NCBI GenBank assembly: GCA_018524725.1
Contig: JAEUWP010000145.1
Coordinates: 186,001 to 250,000 of the forward strand
Direction of reading: 5' to 3'
Origin: Podaxis mareebaensis
Taxonomy: Eukaryota > Basidiomycota > Agaricomycetes > Agaricales > Agaricaceae
Length of the DNA: 64,000 bases
Shown: positions 1 to 12,531 of the stretch, piece after piece
How positions within the stretch are numbered: the first letter of the stretch is position 1
Layout: each line of letters starts with the position of its first letter
Made by a program: the position numbers and the translations under genes
The notes under the pieces: generated by a model
Told to the model about the DNA's origin: nothing
Seen by the model: only the letters and a program-made list of their open reading frames with translations
Database searches by the model: none

Positions 1-167
1 TCCTGTACCTCCATGGGGACGCCCACGCCCTCGGCAGACCTCGAACCACCGTTAACCGATTCCGTCGCGGTCATCGATTGCGGAGCTGTAAACTTGTATT
101 GCCCAAGCCCTGTGGTTTCGCCATACCCTGGCAGAACCTGGGACCTGTCTGGGTCTCCGGACATCAT
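1..167 (-). CDS. possible 5' end of an unidentified protein, cut by the window edge
   Basis: On the minus strand an open frame runs from an in-frame stop near 212, through two adjacent ATG codons at 165-167 and 162-164, to base 1. Its residues (PGYGETTGLGQYKF and a Ser/Thr/Gly-rich stretch) look like protein, but I recognise no domain. A competing plus-strand frame (13-204) cannot be excluded. The start is the first ATG of the open frame; splicing upstream is possible. This is a weak call. Confidence 0.22.
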   Translation of the reverse strand, partial: MMSGDPDRSQVLPGYGETTGLGQYKFTAPQSMTATESVNGGSRSAEGVGVPMEVQ

Positions 168-381
168 TGGCGCTGTCTTAAACGCTAAAGGAAAGTGGTG
201 GTAGTGCTAGCTAGTCAAATGGAAGGGCAGAAGCAAGCAGCGTCTCGCTGGGGCTCTTTGTTTCACTGATTAAGCCTTAGGGTCACACAATTCGTCATGC
301 ATCATGGCTATGGAGTTACTATCTTTGGCAAAGAAACATACAAGGGACAGGAGTACTATCCAGACTCATAAACTCGGGAGA

Positions 382-1731
382 TTACAGATTCATCTCTCTG
401 AGGAGATCCAAAGACGTGTCATACAACTCTTTCGCCAACCTCATATCCTTCGCCTGCTTCGACGGCTCCGTAATTTTCCCAACAGGCTGAAGATGTACAC
501 CCTTGAACGTCTTTGCGCTAGCCTTCACCTCGGGTGACGCAGTCGCGTATGCGGAATTCATGGCCCCTTCTCTTGGGGACACGAAGGCCACCCTGACGAA
601 AAAACGTATGATACCCCGGAACAAATATGACATGCCATCCAGCCATCGGCCAACGTTTTCAGTCGCGACCGAACCCGGGTCGACCGCAATACAGACGATG
701 TCGGCTTTTTCGTCGTCAAGACGTTGTTGGAGGTGTTTAATATGGAGTATATTGGCCAGTTTCGAGAGTCCTATGGGAAAAGAGTGAACATTTCTTGTCA
801 ACAGAAAATCCAAGAACTGACCGTAATACTTCAATCTACCGACAGTAGTGTCTCCATACTCCGTGTTCCAGCTCTCCTTTCCGATGAATGTGGTCGGTGC
901 GACGCCTTCATGGGCAGTCGAGGTCAGCTGAAAAGGTGAATGGGCTGAGCGATGCTGGTTCAACTGGCTCTCGGTTAAGACCTCACGCTAATAATCCGGA
1001 CGTCTGAGCCTTCTTCTTTTGATGTCTTGATCATCAAGGGAAGGAGAGTTTCCGTAAAAATGAAATGCGACAGATAACTGGCCTGAGTCAGTGCCGTATC
1101 TTCCAAGTACACTTTGCACTAACTTTGTAACCATGGCCTCTTGGATACCGTCCGCTGTTAGGGCGGGTGGACCTATCGCCCTGATAAACGTCATGACGTC
1201 ATGAGATGGTCCATTACAGATGAAAGAACCAGGGGACGCACTTGGCCGCGTTGTTAACTGCTCAAGTCAAATGTTTAGCGCAGACTCTCACTCTCAAACG
1301 TAACAACGTACTGAGGATATCCAAGCGATCTTCTTTTCCCAGGAACTCTTGGGCAGCACTTTTTGCAAGTCTGGGATCACTAAGGTCAAGCTTGAGCCAG
1401 TGCACTGAACCATCACCAAGGTTCTCGCTTTCCAAACGCGCCAAGGCTCCTTTGTACTTCTCCTCGCTTCTTGTGGCCATGTATACCTATACACACTTAG
1501 CTGTTGCCTGCGTTCCATTTCATAGAGGTAATCATCCTCACTTTGGCACCCTTCCGAGCCAGGAACTGTATTGTTGCGAATCCTATGCCAGAGCTGTCAA
1601 GTCAAGTTAGATGTCATCGCGTCAGGTTCACTCTTGACCTACTTGCCACCTGTTATGACGACGACTTTGCCATGGAGGTCGCCGAGGTCTTCCTCTGAGA
1701 TTGTTCTCCTAGCGCTGAAAAATAAGCCCAT
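382..1731 (-). CDS. short-chain dehydrogenase/reductase (classical SDR, retinol-dehydrogenase/WWOX-like)
   Basis: NAD(P)-dependent oxidoreductase of the classical SDR family; the substrate cannot be read from sequence. Eight exons can be joined without a frame break: 1731-1643, 1593-1542, 1486-1312, 1257-1242 (16 nt), 1180-1124, 1077-987, 927-822 and 770-382, giving 324 residues. The first intron splits the nucleotide-binding motif TGGNSGIG near residue 27. The NNAA motif is encoded by the 16-nt exon. The catalytic YxxxK appears as YGLSKL across the last intron, and a PGSVATENV segment follows. The length is normal for the subfamily. The start is the first ATG upstream of the Rossmann fold, with a TATA-like element about 145 nt upstream. 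No signal peptide or convincing membrane helix is seen. It appears intact. Confidence 0.9.
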
Positions 1732-1873
1732 GCTTCAGCGACAGCCGTTTAAGATTTCAGGTTTGGTTTGGGAATTGAGAACGTGGAACTTGATGGTCTC
1801 CACTGGAAATATGAGGCTGGGAACTACGAGTCGAGATATTTATGCACGATAGACCACAATTATCATTGGAAGC

Positions 1874-1881
1874 TATATATA
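1874..1881 (-). promoter_or_regulatory. TATA-like box of the SDR gene
   Basis: The run TATATATA lies about 145 nt upstream of the SDR start codon and is the only TATA-like element nearby. Its assignment is positional. Confidence 0.35.
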
Positions 1882-3020
1882 GGGACCATCAACATGTCGT
1901 GCTAGGTACTATGTTAGAACTATTCCGTGCAAGGCGAGCAGGTCACCCTTCTTTCTGCTCCAACTGATACATAAATTGGAACTTTAGGCCTTAACGAGGG
2001 CAAGATGATGTGTAGAAAAGTTGCATATTGTTTCTACCCAGCATCGGATATCTTAGCCTCGTTACACGTGCGAAAAATCTGAAGACTTCTCGGGAGTGGT
2101 GAGGAAAGTCAGTGAATTCTTTTGTGGTGCGACGAGCCACGGGCACAGCCGCTGTTAAGACAATCCATTGTCCAGACGTTCTCCATTTACCAGCCGACCT
2201 ACAGAATTGGCGCACCCACCCACAGCCTGTTGGCACCCGCATGGCTAATGCCATGGTACCCCTAGTTCGGTAAGGATGCCGCCGTATTTTAAGTCCCGCT
2301 CTTTCCAAACATTGCCTATGTCTGACGCCACGTAGTGCGCTGTCATGCTATAGTCAAGAAAACAGAAAGATGATCAAGAGTGGTTGATAGCGCAAGTGAG
2401 CGTAAAGAATGAAAGATACAAGTTCGAGAACCTAAGTTAAGTGCTCCTGTGTCAGATATCATACACTATGTCCATCAGCCACTCTTGAACCCGGGACCCG
2501 CCGCAAGTTCAGAATCCTGTCTACTTGTTATTTCAATCTGGGTAAATGAAAGTTGAAATGTCTATCAACAGTCTGGCGTATAAGTTATTCTCGCTTAACA
2601 TGACACCTCTGAGTATCATTGAGTCCCGCACGCATCGCCAAGTCCCACATCGGGGACCATTTGGTATTGCACTGCCATATCACGTCTGGTACCGCTTCCC
2701 TGCTGCGTCCGGTGCCGCTTAGTGCCACTACACAGCTGCAACCAGCAGCAGTTAACATCGCTCCCCTACAGACTGCTCTCCTCAAACCATCCGTGTCCCA
2801 AAACCTAGTGAAGAATGCAGTCTTACAGATATTAAAAATCTGCCTCATTTAGGATCACTGACTCCCGCAATGCATGTATATTCACGTCCTTTCAAACTGA
2901 CAGATACTGGAACATGATATATGCACTATATGAATGATACCGTAGGCACGACAAAGCAATAAATATGGAGCTTCTGAATTTGCTGGGTCCTGGACTGCGG
3001 CGGTCCGCTGAGACTCGTGA
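1882..3020. other. no recognisable gene
   Basis: Short ORFs occur on both strands, but none has a recognisable motif or splices into a longer frame. Probably intergenic. Confidence 0.5.
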
Positions 3021-3658
3021 TCAAAGATGTTGAATGGATAAAATTGGGGCATAGTGACATTTGGCCACCACTGTGAGAGGCCTTTCGTGTCGCTCGTCAA
3101 TGCTAAGGTTGAGCTCAATTTCGTTCTGGAATAAGGGGTGAATGGGGTTGAGTGGCGCGATCGTCGGGCCCGGAGTCGTGACCCTGGAAAAGGTGGGAAG
3201 CCTAGTGACAGATCGAAAACCCATTGTTGCATCGCTTCTTGCGCTTTGTTTTGCTTAATGGTTCGATCCACCCCCAAGGTCTCGATTTGAAGCTCCTACC
3301 TGCTGTTACATGTCCATACGCTGTTGTAACATCCCACGGCAGCACCTTATGCCCGTGGTCTAAAAGGGTACGGCCCAGTTCTGCGGTGAATCCCGAAATT
3401 TCTCGCCGAGTTTGACTTGGTCTCGGTTCTCAGTCTGTCAACTATCTTGGCCTATACCTCACACAATTAAATGTCAATACGCTTGGGACCTGTGACCTTC
3501 ATATTTCTCATGGCAGTCAACGTAGACGCACGCTCTTGCTCCATTTGAACCAGAATCAAAATGTCAAAAATATCGTCAGTATGATCACCTATGTAAGGCC
3601 TTACTACCTGGGTCTCGATCAATGCACGAATAGTATGGCAAATACCACGAGGTCCCAT
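3021..3658 (-). other. possible small spliced gene or decayed exons, unidentified
   Basis: Three short minus-strand frames look more protein-like than their surroundings. One opens with an ATG at 3658. One, near 3420-3310, contains RTLLDHGHKVLPWDVTT and ends in a GT donor-like site. One covers 3224-3021. I could not find phases that join all three, so the model is incomplete. It may be a gene with introns I mis-placed, a pseudogene or chance. No domain was recognised. Confidence 0.2.
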
Positions 3659-3748
3659 AACTGGCTAATGTATCCCAAAGAATTCCGCAGGGAGTCAGTA
3701 TGCCAGCGATAGCCATCTAATCGACGCCTGTCATAAATCTCAACAGCA

Positions 3749-3755
3749 TATATAA
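3749..3755 (+). promoter_or_regulatory. TATA box of the DJ-1/PfpI gene
   Basis: TATATAA lies 92 nt upstream of the start codon at 3847, a normal distance for a fungal core promoter. Confidence 0.45.
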
Positions 3756-3846
3756 CCTGCTTCTTTCTCATTCAAAGAGGATCAACCAGGCACTCTCTCC
3801 AATCTCCAACGGACTCAATACCGTGCCTAATCGTCAATCTCTCGAA

Positions 3847-4693
3847 ATGGCAGCCGCACCTCCCCCACTTGCCAAACCAGCCTGTAAGTCCACCACCTGA
3901 TCACATCTAATCGATCTAATCACTCACCAACGTCCCACCGCCACCAGCCGAGCTCCCGACCCACTTTGCCCTTCTCCTCTTCCCGTCCTTCCAAGCGCTC
4001 GACGTCTTCGGACCCCTCGACGCACTCAACACCATCAAACGCCAATACCCCTCCCTCCCCCTTCGCCTCTCCATCCTCGCAGCCTCCCCCGACCCCGTCT
4101 CCACCCTCCCCCAAGAACTCGGCCTCATCCCACCCTTCGAACAACAAATAACCCCTACCCATACCTTCACCTCCCCACCAATCGAACCCATCGACATCCT
4201 TTTCATCCCCGGCGGCCTCGGCACTCGCTTCCCGGAATCGTCGGGCTGGAAACCAGTCGCCGATTTCCTCGACTCCTTCTTTGCCAATGAATCAGCGGTG
4301 AAAAACCTCAAGGGCATATTTACCGTTTGCACAGGATCAATCCTTCTCGCTCGTTCCTGCCTCCCAGGAGGAAAGGGTGTACTTGATGGTGTACACGCAA
4401 CTACTAATAAACGCGGGTTCACTCGTGCCCTCGAGGAGCTCCCGAAGGTCTCTTGGGAACCCCATGCACGCTGGGTTCGTACCGACCTGGCGCTCCCTTT
4501 GAGCGGCGGTGCTAGCCACTCGCTTAAACTCTGGACAACATCAGGCGTCAGTGCCGGTACAGATGGCATGTTCGCGGTCATTAGCGAAGAATACGGGCAG
4601 CCAGTCGCGGACTTCATTGCTAACATTTTGGAGTATGAATGGAAGACAGATCCGAGTATTGATCCGTTCGCAGTTGAGATACAGCCTCAATAG
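3847..4693 (+). CDS. DJ-1/PfpI-family protein (class I glutamine amidotransferase-like)
   Basis: Two exons (3847-3883 and 3948-4693, 64-nt intron) give 260 residues. The nucleophile elbow is visible as FTVCTGS about halfway along, with the family Cys. It is preceded by the FIPGGLGTR loop and followed by VHATTNK and a WVRTD segment. This layout is typical of the fungal ThiJ/PfpI branch related to isonitrile hydratase and glyoxalase-III-like proteins. Known members act in stress protection, glyoxalase or hydratase chemistry; which applies here is not visible. No signal peptide. The start is the first ATG after the TATA box, and the short first exon is needed to open the frame before the strand beginning ELPTHFALLLF. 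Confidence 0.9.
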
Positions 4694-5340
4694 ATGTAGG
4701 TATTCTTGGGTAAAATTGGATTGATACTTGATTTGTGACAATGTCGTCTGTATACATGATCATAGGTAGCGGTGTTGGTTGAAGTGATATCTGTAGTATC
4801 AGTATATCGACAAGTGAGAAGTGAAGAAAAGATCCATCTATATACAATGCGACAAAAACGAACCGTAGTCTGTATGTTATGCACATGTCGATGACTATAT
4901 TGTCCGAACCCATAAGAGAGAAATGACACACAACGTGGAAGAGTGGATGGCACAAGCGAGGTATTGTATATAAAACAGAACACGAGTGGATATGTGACAG
5001 CGCTTTTTGGTATGTTGTTAGTTTGATTTTAGGTTTTGAGTGTGCTCGAAACCCGTTCCTCTCGAAAAATGGGATACGGGGAGCAGGGTATAAATCATTG
5101 AGATGGCGAAAAGGTGAGGATAGTGGAGCTCTGGACGGCACGGGGGTATTCGCAGACGAAGCAGCGAGAACGGGAGAACGGAAAGAGCAGAAAGCACAGA
5201 CGGGATGAAAAAGATGGAGGCAAGGGAGGAAGGGGCGAGGGAAAAAACAACAACAAAGGATCGGGGTATCTGCGAGCCAGGTCCCCTCTCGTCTATGAAC
5301 AAAGCCAAAATCCCAGAAGCAAAAAGATATCCAAAATACA
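4694..5340. other. intergenic region between two convergent genes
   Basis: This interval should hold the 3' untranslated regions of the DJ-1/PfpI gene and of the heat-shock factor gene, which end towards each other. The AT-rich part near 4700-4990 suits a 3' region. No ORF of interest was seen. Confidence 0.5.
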
Positions 5341-7976
5341 TCATCGCCCATTTCCATCCGAAACGACCGAGCCTATTCCAGCCGCACCAGCGCTACCAGT
5401 TAGCAACGAGTTCACGCTACCTGTCGAGGTTGAGGTAGAGGGGGCACCGGCCTGTCCTGGCACTCCACCGGTATCTCCACCGGGACCGCCCGCAGCTCCA
5501 GTCCCATTCACAGTTTGAGGAGCACCGCCAGCGGCGGCATTTGACGTACTGCTGAGACTTGCCAAGCTGCTAAGGTTCCCCATATTCCTTCCGAGACCCA
5601 TACCCATGCCACTGCCGGTATTTGGTCTAGAAACGGTAACCAGGCCACTTCCACTTCTTGGTCGGCCTCCTAGCCAGCTCGAACCGACGCCTAGGGTACC
5701 CCCAGGAGACGAAGTGCCAGCACCTGATGTGCCATAGCTATAAGGACCTAACGGTGCACTGTCACTTCTGGCTCGGCTCGATCGCTTTACCCCACCGACG
5801 CCGACACCACCAATTCCTCCAACGCCACCGGAGACGGTGATACCGGGCATGCCAAGGAGAGATGGAGGTGCTGTTGTCCCTGGTGACGAAACCGTCGAAA
5901 CATCTCCCGTTAGGTGATGAGGGTGATGTGCATATTGTTGTGCATGAGGATGACCGTGCGGTTGTAAGTGATGATGGTATCCATTCATGCCCACGTTAAC
6001 ACCTAGTCCCATTCCAGGTATCCCGCCCTCGTCGGTCGATAATCGTTGCCGCTTGATGCCTGCACTGCCTCGGGATCCCGAACTTTGTGTTCCATTGACA
6101 CCAGTCCCAGACCCTGTAGGGTTCTCGTCCTCGTAGACACCTTCCATGCCGGACGGTGAGGAAGGGGTCGTCGTTTCTCCATTGTCAGCGGCGCGTGTTG
6201 TCGAGCCGCCTGGAGTACCGGATTGACCACATGAGCCAAAACCAACGTGTTGGAAGCTATGTTGCCGCGAAAGAGGCGGGTGAGTATGGTGCTGATGTGA
6301 GTGAGGGAAGTCGGTAGTGGTAGGGCTTGAGCTTGGGCTCTGGATGGAATGTAAGGGCTGGTTGAAGTTGATCGACAGCGGTGGTGGGTATCTTGCTGAA
6401 GACGACGTGGGTGATGTGATGTATATATTCGGGCTATCGTTGGCATTTGGACTCAAATCAGAAAAGAGGTCTGCTGGAAACGGTGGCACTGGAACGTATC
6501 AAGTTAGCGAAAAACTAAATGCGGAGATAAAACCAACCCACCACTTCCAGGGAAGCCTTTTTGAACAACCTCCCAGAGTCTGTTTACGACATTAACGAGT
6601 TTGTCGACCTTTTTTCTCTCCATACTGAGCTGCTCCCACATCCTCCTGTTTTCATCCCTCATGGCCCCTAACTGTGCAGCCACCTGATCGGTACCGTTAG
6701 TAGCGTGGAAGGCAAACGTAATCAGGGATTTACCTCTCCAGGCAACTCTACACGATGCTTGACGGTTGGATCGGGTTCAAGCGCTTTTCGCTTAATCTCA
6801 TCCAGCAGATCCGGCCGACCACGAAGGAATTTATGATGAGAGAACTCCCATGTTTGCGCGTCGGTCGACGTCCGTTGGGCACGAGGGGTCTAGAGAAATG
6901 AGGTGAGTATATGCACTGCGGTGAGGGGCCAAATACACGTACTCGGTTGATTTTGTGGAAGCCGTACATATTAAGTTGACGTACAAAGCTGGAAAACTGG
7001 ACTAGGTGAGTGTCGGTTGGCCATGAGGCCGCATATACTCACGTTGTTGTGCTTAAAGTGGGAGCCCAGGATGCTCCTGCTGAATTCGCCAACATTGGAG
7101 ACGACGAAAGAGGTACCAAGCTCTGTCCAGGCAATAAAGTGCGCAGATTTTGGGTCGCTGATCATTCTATGTTGAAGAAGTCAGGGTTGAGTGAAGAGGT
7201 GGGTAACGTAAAAAAACTCGGCAGAACACAGAAATCGAAAGAAAATGGCAGGAGATGTCACTCCCAAGAAGCGAAAGAAGGTGATCTGCAGAATAGAACA
7301 GGGCCAGTTCCATGGAGAAAAGGACTCACTGATAGAGCTTGGTGACAAAATTATTAGTGGCCATGGGCTTTCCAAGGATATTCATGCTGCCTGCCATGCC
7401 CAAGGGCATGCCGCCCGAGCTAGCAGGGCCACCCGGACGCCCAGAGTCCTGGAGGCCACCTGGAGTACTAGAGCCGCCATAGGCAATGCTGTCTTCCGCG
7501 CCACTGGTGCTTCCACTGCCATCGATGGGACTGCGCATCTCGTGGTCCTCTGAGGGCGTGGCTAGGTCAAGGGGAACACTGGTTTGTCCTGGTGTTGCAG
7601 AAGGAGCGTCGTCGTACATAGACTCCTCGACCTGGACGAGGGTAGAAGCGGCCGAGGACGAGGAACGTTTTCTAGGTAGAGGGAGGTTGAGGAGAGGAGC
7701 GGAAGAGGAAGAGGAAGCGGAGGAGGGTGGAGGAGGGCCGGCCGAAGTGGAGGGACGAGAAGAAGAGGAAGCGGTGGATTGCGTCGGTTGAGGGTTGCGG
7801 TCGTCGAAAGCATTATTTTGGTGGTCAAAATTGAATTGCTGGGGTTGATGGAGCTGGTGATGGTACGGGGAGAGGGGCGTCGCCGGGGAGAGATTTGCCG
7901 GGGAGGTGACGGAGAGGGAGGAGAGGTTGAGGTTGGGATAGTTGTCCCAGGAGTGCTGGTGGTGGTAAGAGTCCAT
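5341..7976 (-). CDS. heat-shock transcription factor (HSF-type DNA-binding domain)
   Basis: Nuclear transcription factor expected to bind heat-shock elements as a trimer. Six exons (7976-7330, 7166-7043, 6996-6943, 6889-6734, 6683-6542, 6488-5341) join in frame to 756 residues. Residues 1-205 are a Ser/Pro/Gly-rich N-terminal extension. The winged-helix HSF domain spans about 207-325: NNFVTKLYQ, the FKHNN end of helix 2, the recognition segment FSSFVRQLNMYGFHK and the EFSHHKFLRG wing end. A heptad-rich coiled coil follows (about 330-372, VAAQLGAMRDENRRMWEQL), as expected for the oligomerisation region. The C-terminal 380 residues are low-complexity Gly/Ser/Pro/His. Exon junctions inside the domain restore the motif exactly. 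An in-frame ATG further upstream at 8132 would add an unlikely extension; the ATG at 7976 is preferred. Confidence 0.93.
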
Positions 7977-10900
7977 AGAGAGGGGATGCACTGCGAGAAT
8001 TCCTTTCGATTTCTTATCCCATCTCAGATCCAAAAACCACGTAAACACCGTCCACACCGCCAAACACTCCTCCTCGGCCCGCGATCCTCCATTCCGTGGA
8101 GCATCCCACGATTCTGCTCGGCCGACCCTCATATAAAATATTCCCCAGCCTCCCTCTTATCCACTGCCCGCTGTCCTTTCCCTCGTCTCTACAGTGGTTT
8201 ATTTTCCCCAACAGGTTTAACCCTTTTTTTCCCGATCCCTTAATTTCTACCCCTCCCCTCTTCGAGTAATTTTGGCACATCAACCCGTACTATCTATATT
8301 CCTCCCGCCCGACGCGACGTCCCAAACTCCTCAACCAGACAACGCCCTATGCTTACTGCGGTTCAAACTTCAAACCATCACCGATGGTCGAGATGTTGCA
8401 TGATGCTTGCCAATCCCTTCTAACGCAGCCACCCGTAAACGCCTTGGTGACCGACGCCGGGTCGTAGTATATGTTAGGGCACTTGTCACGCAACGTTCAC
8501 CATGGCCTCTCACCGAGTCAAAGTCAGACACCTCCATTTGATGTCGCATCACATCATCTGTAGTTCTGTGATGCATCATCAATATCATAGGCACCTTTAG
8601 ACTGCTCACAAGTCCAGAACCTCACTCGTGTTACAAAGTCCCACATCCTCTCCACAGACCCCTGCATCGGGAACTTCTCTTATTCCGAATGATAAGTTGC
8701 CGGCTGCGAATCTCTGTCTCTTTCAAGGCGCTTCCTTATTGTGGGTTTGAAAGGGGCTAGGCCCTTCAAGCTTGTCGGACACCCTATGTCCGAATCTACA
8801 CTGATCTTCAGGACAACTTTGATAGACGACAACTCTTCCTCCAATAGTCAAGGGTTAAATTTTCTCTTTCCTCAAAAGACAATGTCACCATATGACTTCC
8901 CAGGATGACATATCCTTGCAATAAGCACGGCTTTTACCTTGGTATCAACTTAATTTCGTCGCCACCAACACCCAACACTTGACTGTCTTGGACATGAGGC
9001 ATCACGTTCAATGCCGTCAGGTCCCTAAACGTACAGAAGGGACGCTTGACAAACGCTCAGTGTGGGATGGTTAATTCGTACTGTAAGTACGTACATGCCA
9101 TGTTCACGAACGTACAAGGATGACTACGACAGACGCTCTCATTCCCAGCATCTGGCATTGCCCATCAATTATTCAATACCTTGACCAAAAGGGGCCATCA
9201 ACCCGAGATCCACTCCAAATCTCACCGCTCCTCAACTCTAAACACCGCTGTCATCCCATTCGCCCCGCCGCCGCTGACATCGCAATTTGCCATTAGTTGG
9301 TCTTGATTTGGCAGAAGCACGTTCACCATTCTGGCAATCACCCGAAGCCTGTGATCCATGATTCCATACTATACATGCGCATGTACACTCGACTGCATTG
9401 GGTATATTCTTAGGCCAGTGCTGTTTTTCGCCGGTGATGATGGGCCTTGGTGCTCTATGCCAAGCATGTCGTATGCGTGGCTTCGAAAGAAGCGCCGAAG
9501 CCCTACCCGCCACTGCTGCGCACGATCATATTGGCACTTATCTACTGACACTTATTGCACCGTCGGCCATCCGTCACGCACTGCACACCTAACCCCTTGG
9601 GCAATCCTTGCTCTGACATCGCGACAAGCCCGGAACACCATCACTGTCCCCCGCCCGAGGTAAGTTGGCAACTTACCGGCGCACGCTAGCGCGAAACCCT
9701 CACAACTGCCAGAAATCGCACACCACAGCCAAAAATAGTTTTCTCAAGAGCTTAAATTAGCCACGAACTTTTACGCCGCCAGATTTCTCTCATACACAAC
9801 GAAAGAGTGGGATGGGTTTCTCGGTGACCCACAGATCACCGAATGGTTCTTTCCGTGCGCCCAGGACCGATGAGGGTGCCACTCACACTCAGCACCAACA
9901 CTAGGACCCAGTTCCTTATCCTATGGATCCTGAGGGCATCATCAACCCTCGAACCCATCGCAGTCTTTTGCAGTTCGACAATTTTCTTGGTTTGATGATG
10001 ATCAATATGTTGTACCACAAAATTTTAGTTAGGGAGATCGCCGGGCCCCCAACGTCAAAATTCCACTACCTTAGAGATTTAATCTGTATTTGTCATTGCC
10101 GCCGGGTGTATGTCAAACCACTAGCAACTGCTAACATGCCTTCGAGATTATATTAAGTAGCTTTTCACGGTTTCTCCGCGGATGTCTTAAGTGATGGGCC
10201 CCGAGGTCACCGCCTAGCTGCTTAATTAGTCGCAGCTGATTGTAAAGTCGCATGGCACGGGCTCAAACGTGTCTCAACGCTCAAGTAACCCAAGATATCA
10301 TCTGCATTAATCCACTTCGTTTATGATAGCTATCCTAACCCCCACGTGCCCCCCTCCCTCCAGCTGTATGAATAGGTGACCCCTTGTGGTCGTGGCTTGC
10401 ACTGGCGTGAACAGCATGGCGCCACCAGAACATGCGTTTGAGCCAAATACGTGCTTAAAAGCTTGATTTACGCGAGGCGGACGACGTCAATTTGGCTGTG
10501 CATATGTGCACTGCGTAGTTGACTTCCCACGATCTATAAGTATGAAGCAGTCTGCCTGAAAGGAGCCTCCAGAACTTGGATGAGGAATTTGGATCGAGAG
10601 AGAGGAATGAATGAATTAGCGCAAATAGAACCAAATTCATTAACTATGACGTCAACCATGTTCCTGTCAAGGAAATCTCGAAACCCAGCAAATCCAGGTT
10701 GTCACGACCGTTGTCCTCAATCTACTCATATCGAGTCCAACAGTGCTCGAGCCTCGAGTGTTCCTGCATGTGGTTCTCAGCTTACGCGAGTATGGAGCGA
10801 GATTCGCCAGTACTTCGCTTTCTGCACGATGACATTCAAGCTCCGTTTACCCAAACATTTTACGAAAATCCGCCAGTTTCTGCGCACCGACTCTGATTCT

Positions 10901-12489
10901 CCATAATACAACCTTTCCCACTCGCTTAGCAACCTGATTCACAATACTCTATCAGCCTCACGTGCGCGACCTTACACATCATAATATGTGGCTCTCGGAG
11001 CATCTTTGCATCTTCTTCGCATCTTGCCCGCATCCCGTTACGAACGTGCCCGAGACCCCGAGGCTACGCTCTGTTCGTAATATCAGAGGCCCTGGGCGAC
11101 ATGATGACCGTGCCTGGAAGCCTTGTGTTCTGGCTCAACATGAACCCGAGCTTATCGGGTTGGCAACGCCACTAGGTTGACGCAATTGACGCTCACCTCC
11201 TTGAGCACAGGTCTCTTACGTCGATGCAGCGTCATACAACGTTATATGAGAGGTCTTCCGTTCAAAATGCTGCTGAGTTTGGCTGTGGCACGCAACCCCA
11301 CTGAACATGATGTTCCAACCGGTTCGGCTAATCTATAGGATCCATGCCCTTCATCTCGGATCCATATGCTCTTGTTTTAGCGCCGAGCTGCGTGATCAGC
11401 GCCCAGACAATGGTATTCTCCTTCATGAAGACGAAGGCAGCCAACTCTCCAGTGATGTCGGGATGCAGTGTGGCTTTGCCATTATTCTTTGCTTTAATTT
11501 CCGACTTAAGACCTGGAAATTAGTCACCTCATTGTTGATGTCGTTCCTGTGTTGAAACTTAATATCATTCGGGAGACCCGCAGTCCTCCGGATTCATTGC
11601 TTTCCCTTTCTCACGGAGAAAAACCCCATGATAACTTGGGGACGGTAATTCGGCATTTGGCTCTTGAAATTTTACCGTTTTGGGACGGCGGAGAAAATTC
11701 AGAGCTAGTGCTTGCGAGCTTCGCCCATCTTTGTTGGATTTCCGTGATGTAGGCGATGTCCAGTACAACCATATCTTTTAATGCCGTCTCGGGTTTATGG
11801 AACATTCGCCATGGAGTGCTCGCTCAGTGTTACCATCCCGTATAATGTCGCAGTCACTCTTGGTTCCTGACATCTCTGGCGCGCCCCTCAGACCAGGGCC
11901 AAGTGTCAACGGGAAAAGGTTCAGACCATTTCCTGGGTAATCAACCAAGAAGTTATTGTTGGCATTTGGGACTTATATGTTCATACCTGCCCAAGGCTTG
12001 TCTGTTTGCTCTCTTTTACTCCAGGAACATTCATTGAACTGCCACTAGGCTACTAATTCAGGTATAGCCCAGGGGCTCCCTCACCAACAAAGCCTGTCCT
12101 CTTCGAGTTGCAATTAGTGGCTCTTCGTCTTGGACACATGACGGGGGCAAAGGGCACGAAATGTCGGATTTGTCATTGCGGACACAGCGATGCAAGAGAG
12201 CAATGATTTCGGGATTGGTATGGTGTCGGATATTTGAAGGAACAGGTTCACCAGTCCCAACTGTGCCAAGCGACCGTAGAGAAATTATTAGACGAAACTT
12301 CCTCTCGGTTTCCCTGAGCCTCCCCATAGTCCTTAGGTGCCTTTAATAGAACTGTGCCTGAGCCTGGTGTTTCACTGTGACCTATCATCGGTGGCGCAAA
12401 TGAGGTTAATCGTTATGATATAGCCCTCTCCGTGCTCTGTCCAAGGGAGATGCTGGCCAGTGGCGCGCAACACGTTATTTCGGAACCAA
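7977..12489. other. 4.5-kb stretch without recognisable genes
   Basis: The proximal part (about 7977-8300, pyrimidine-rich) is probably the 5' leader and promoter of the heat-shock factor gene. The rest has only short ORFs in all frames, normal CpG frequency and no terminal repeats or domain-like peptides that I can recognise. It could hold decayed transposons, a non-coding RNA or genes with many tiny exons; nothing can be supported. Confidence 0.5.
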
Positions 12490-12497
12490 TATATAAA
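12490..12497 (+). promoter_or_regulatory. TATA box of F-box paralogue 1
   Basis: TATATAAA lies 42 nt upstream of the preferred ATG at 12532. It argues that the in-frame GTG at 12460, which precedes it, is not the start. Confidence 0.4.
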
Positions 12498-12531
12498 CAA
12501 CAAGCGTCACCTAATGTTGATATGTACAATT

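Noticed and set aside
7977..8132. Extended start of the heat-shock factor at 8132
   Set aside because: The added residues have no resemblance to HSF N-termini and the stretch looks like a pyrimidine-rich leader; the ATG at 7976 is simpler.
12460..12531. Longer N-terminus of F-box paralogue 1 starting at 12460
   Set aside because: That codon is GTG and lies before the TATA box at 12490; the first suitable ATG is at 12532.
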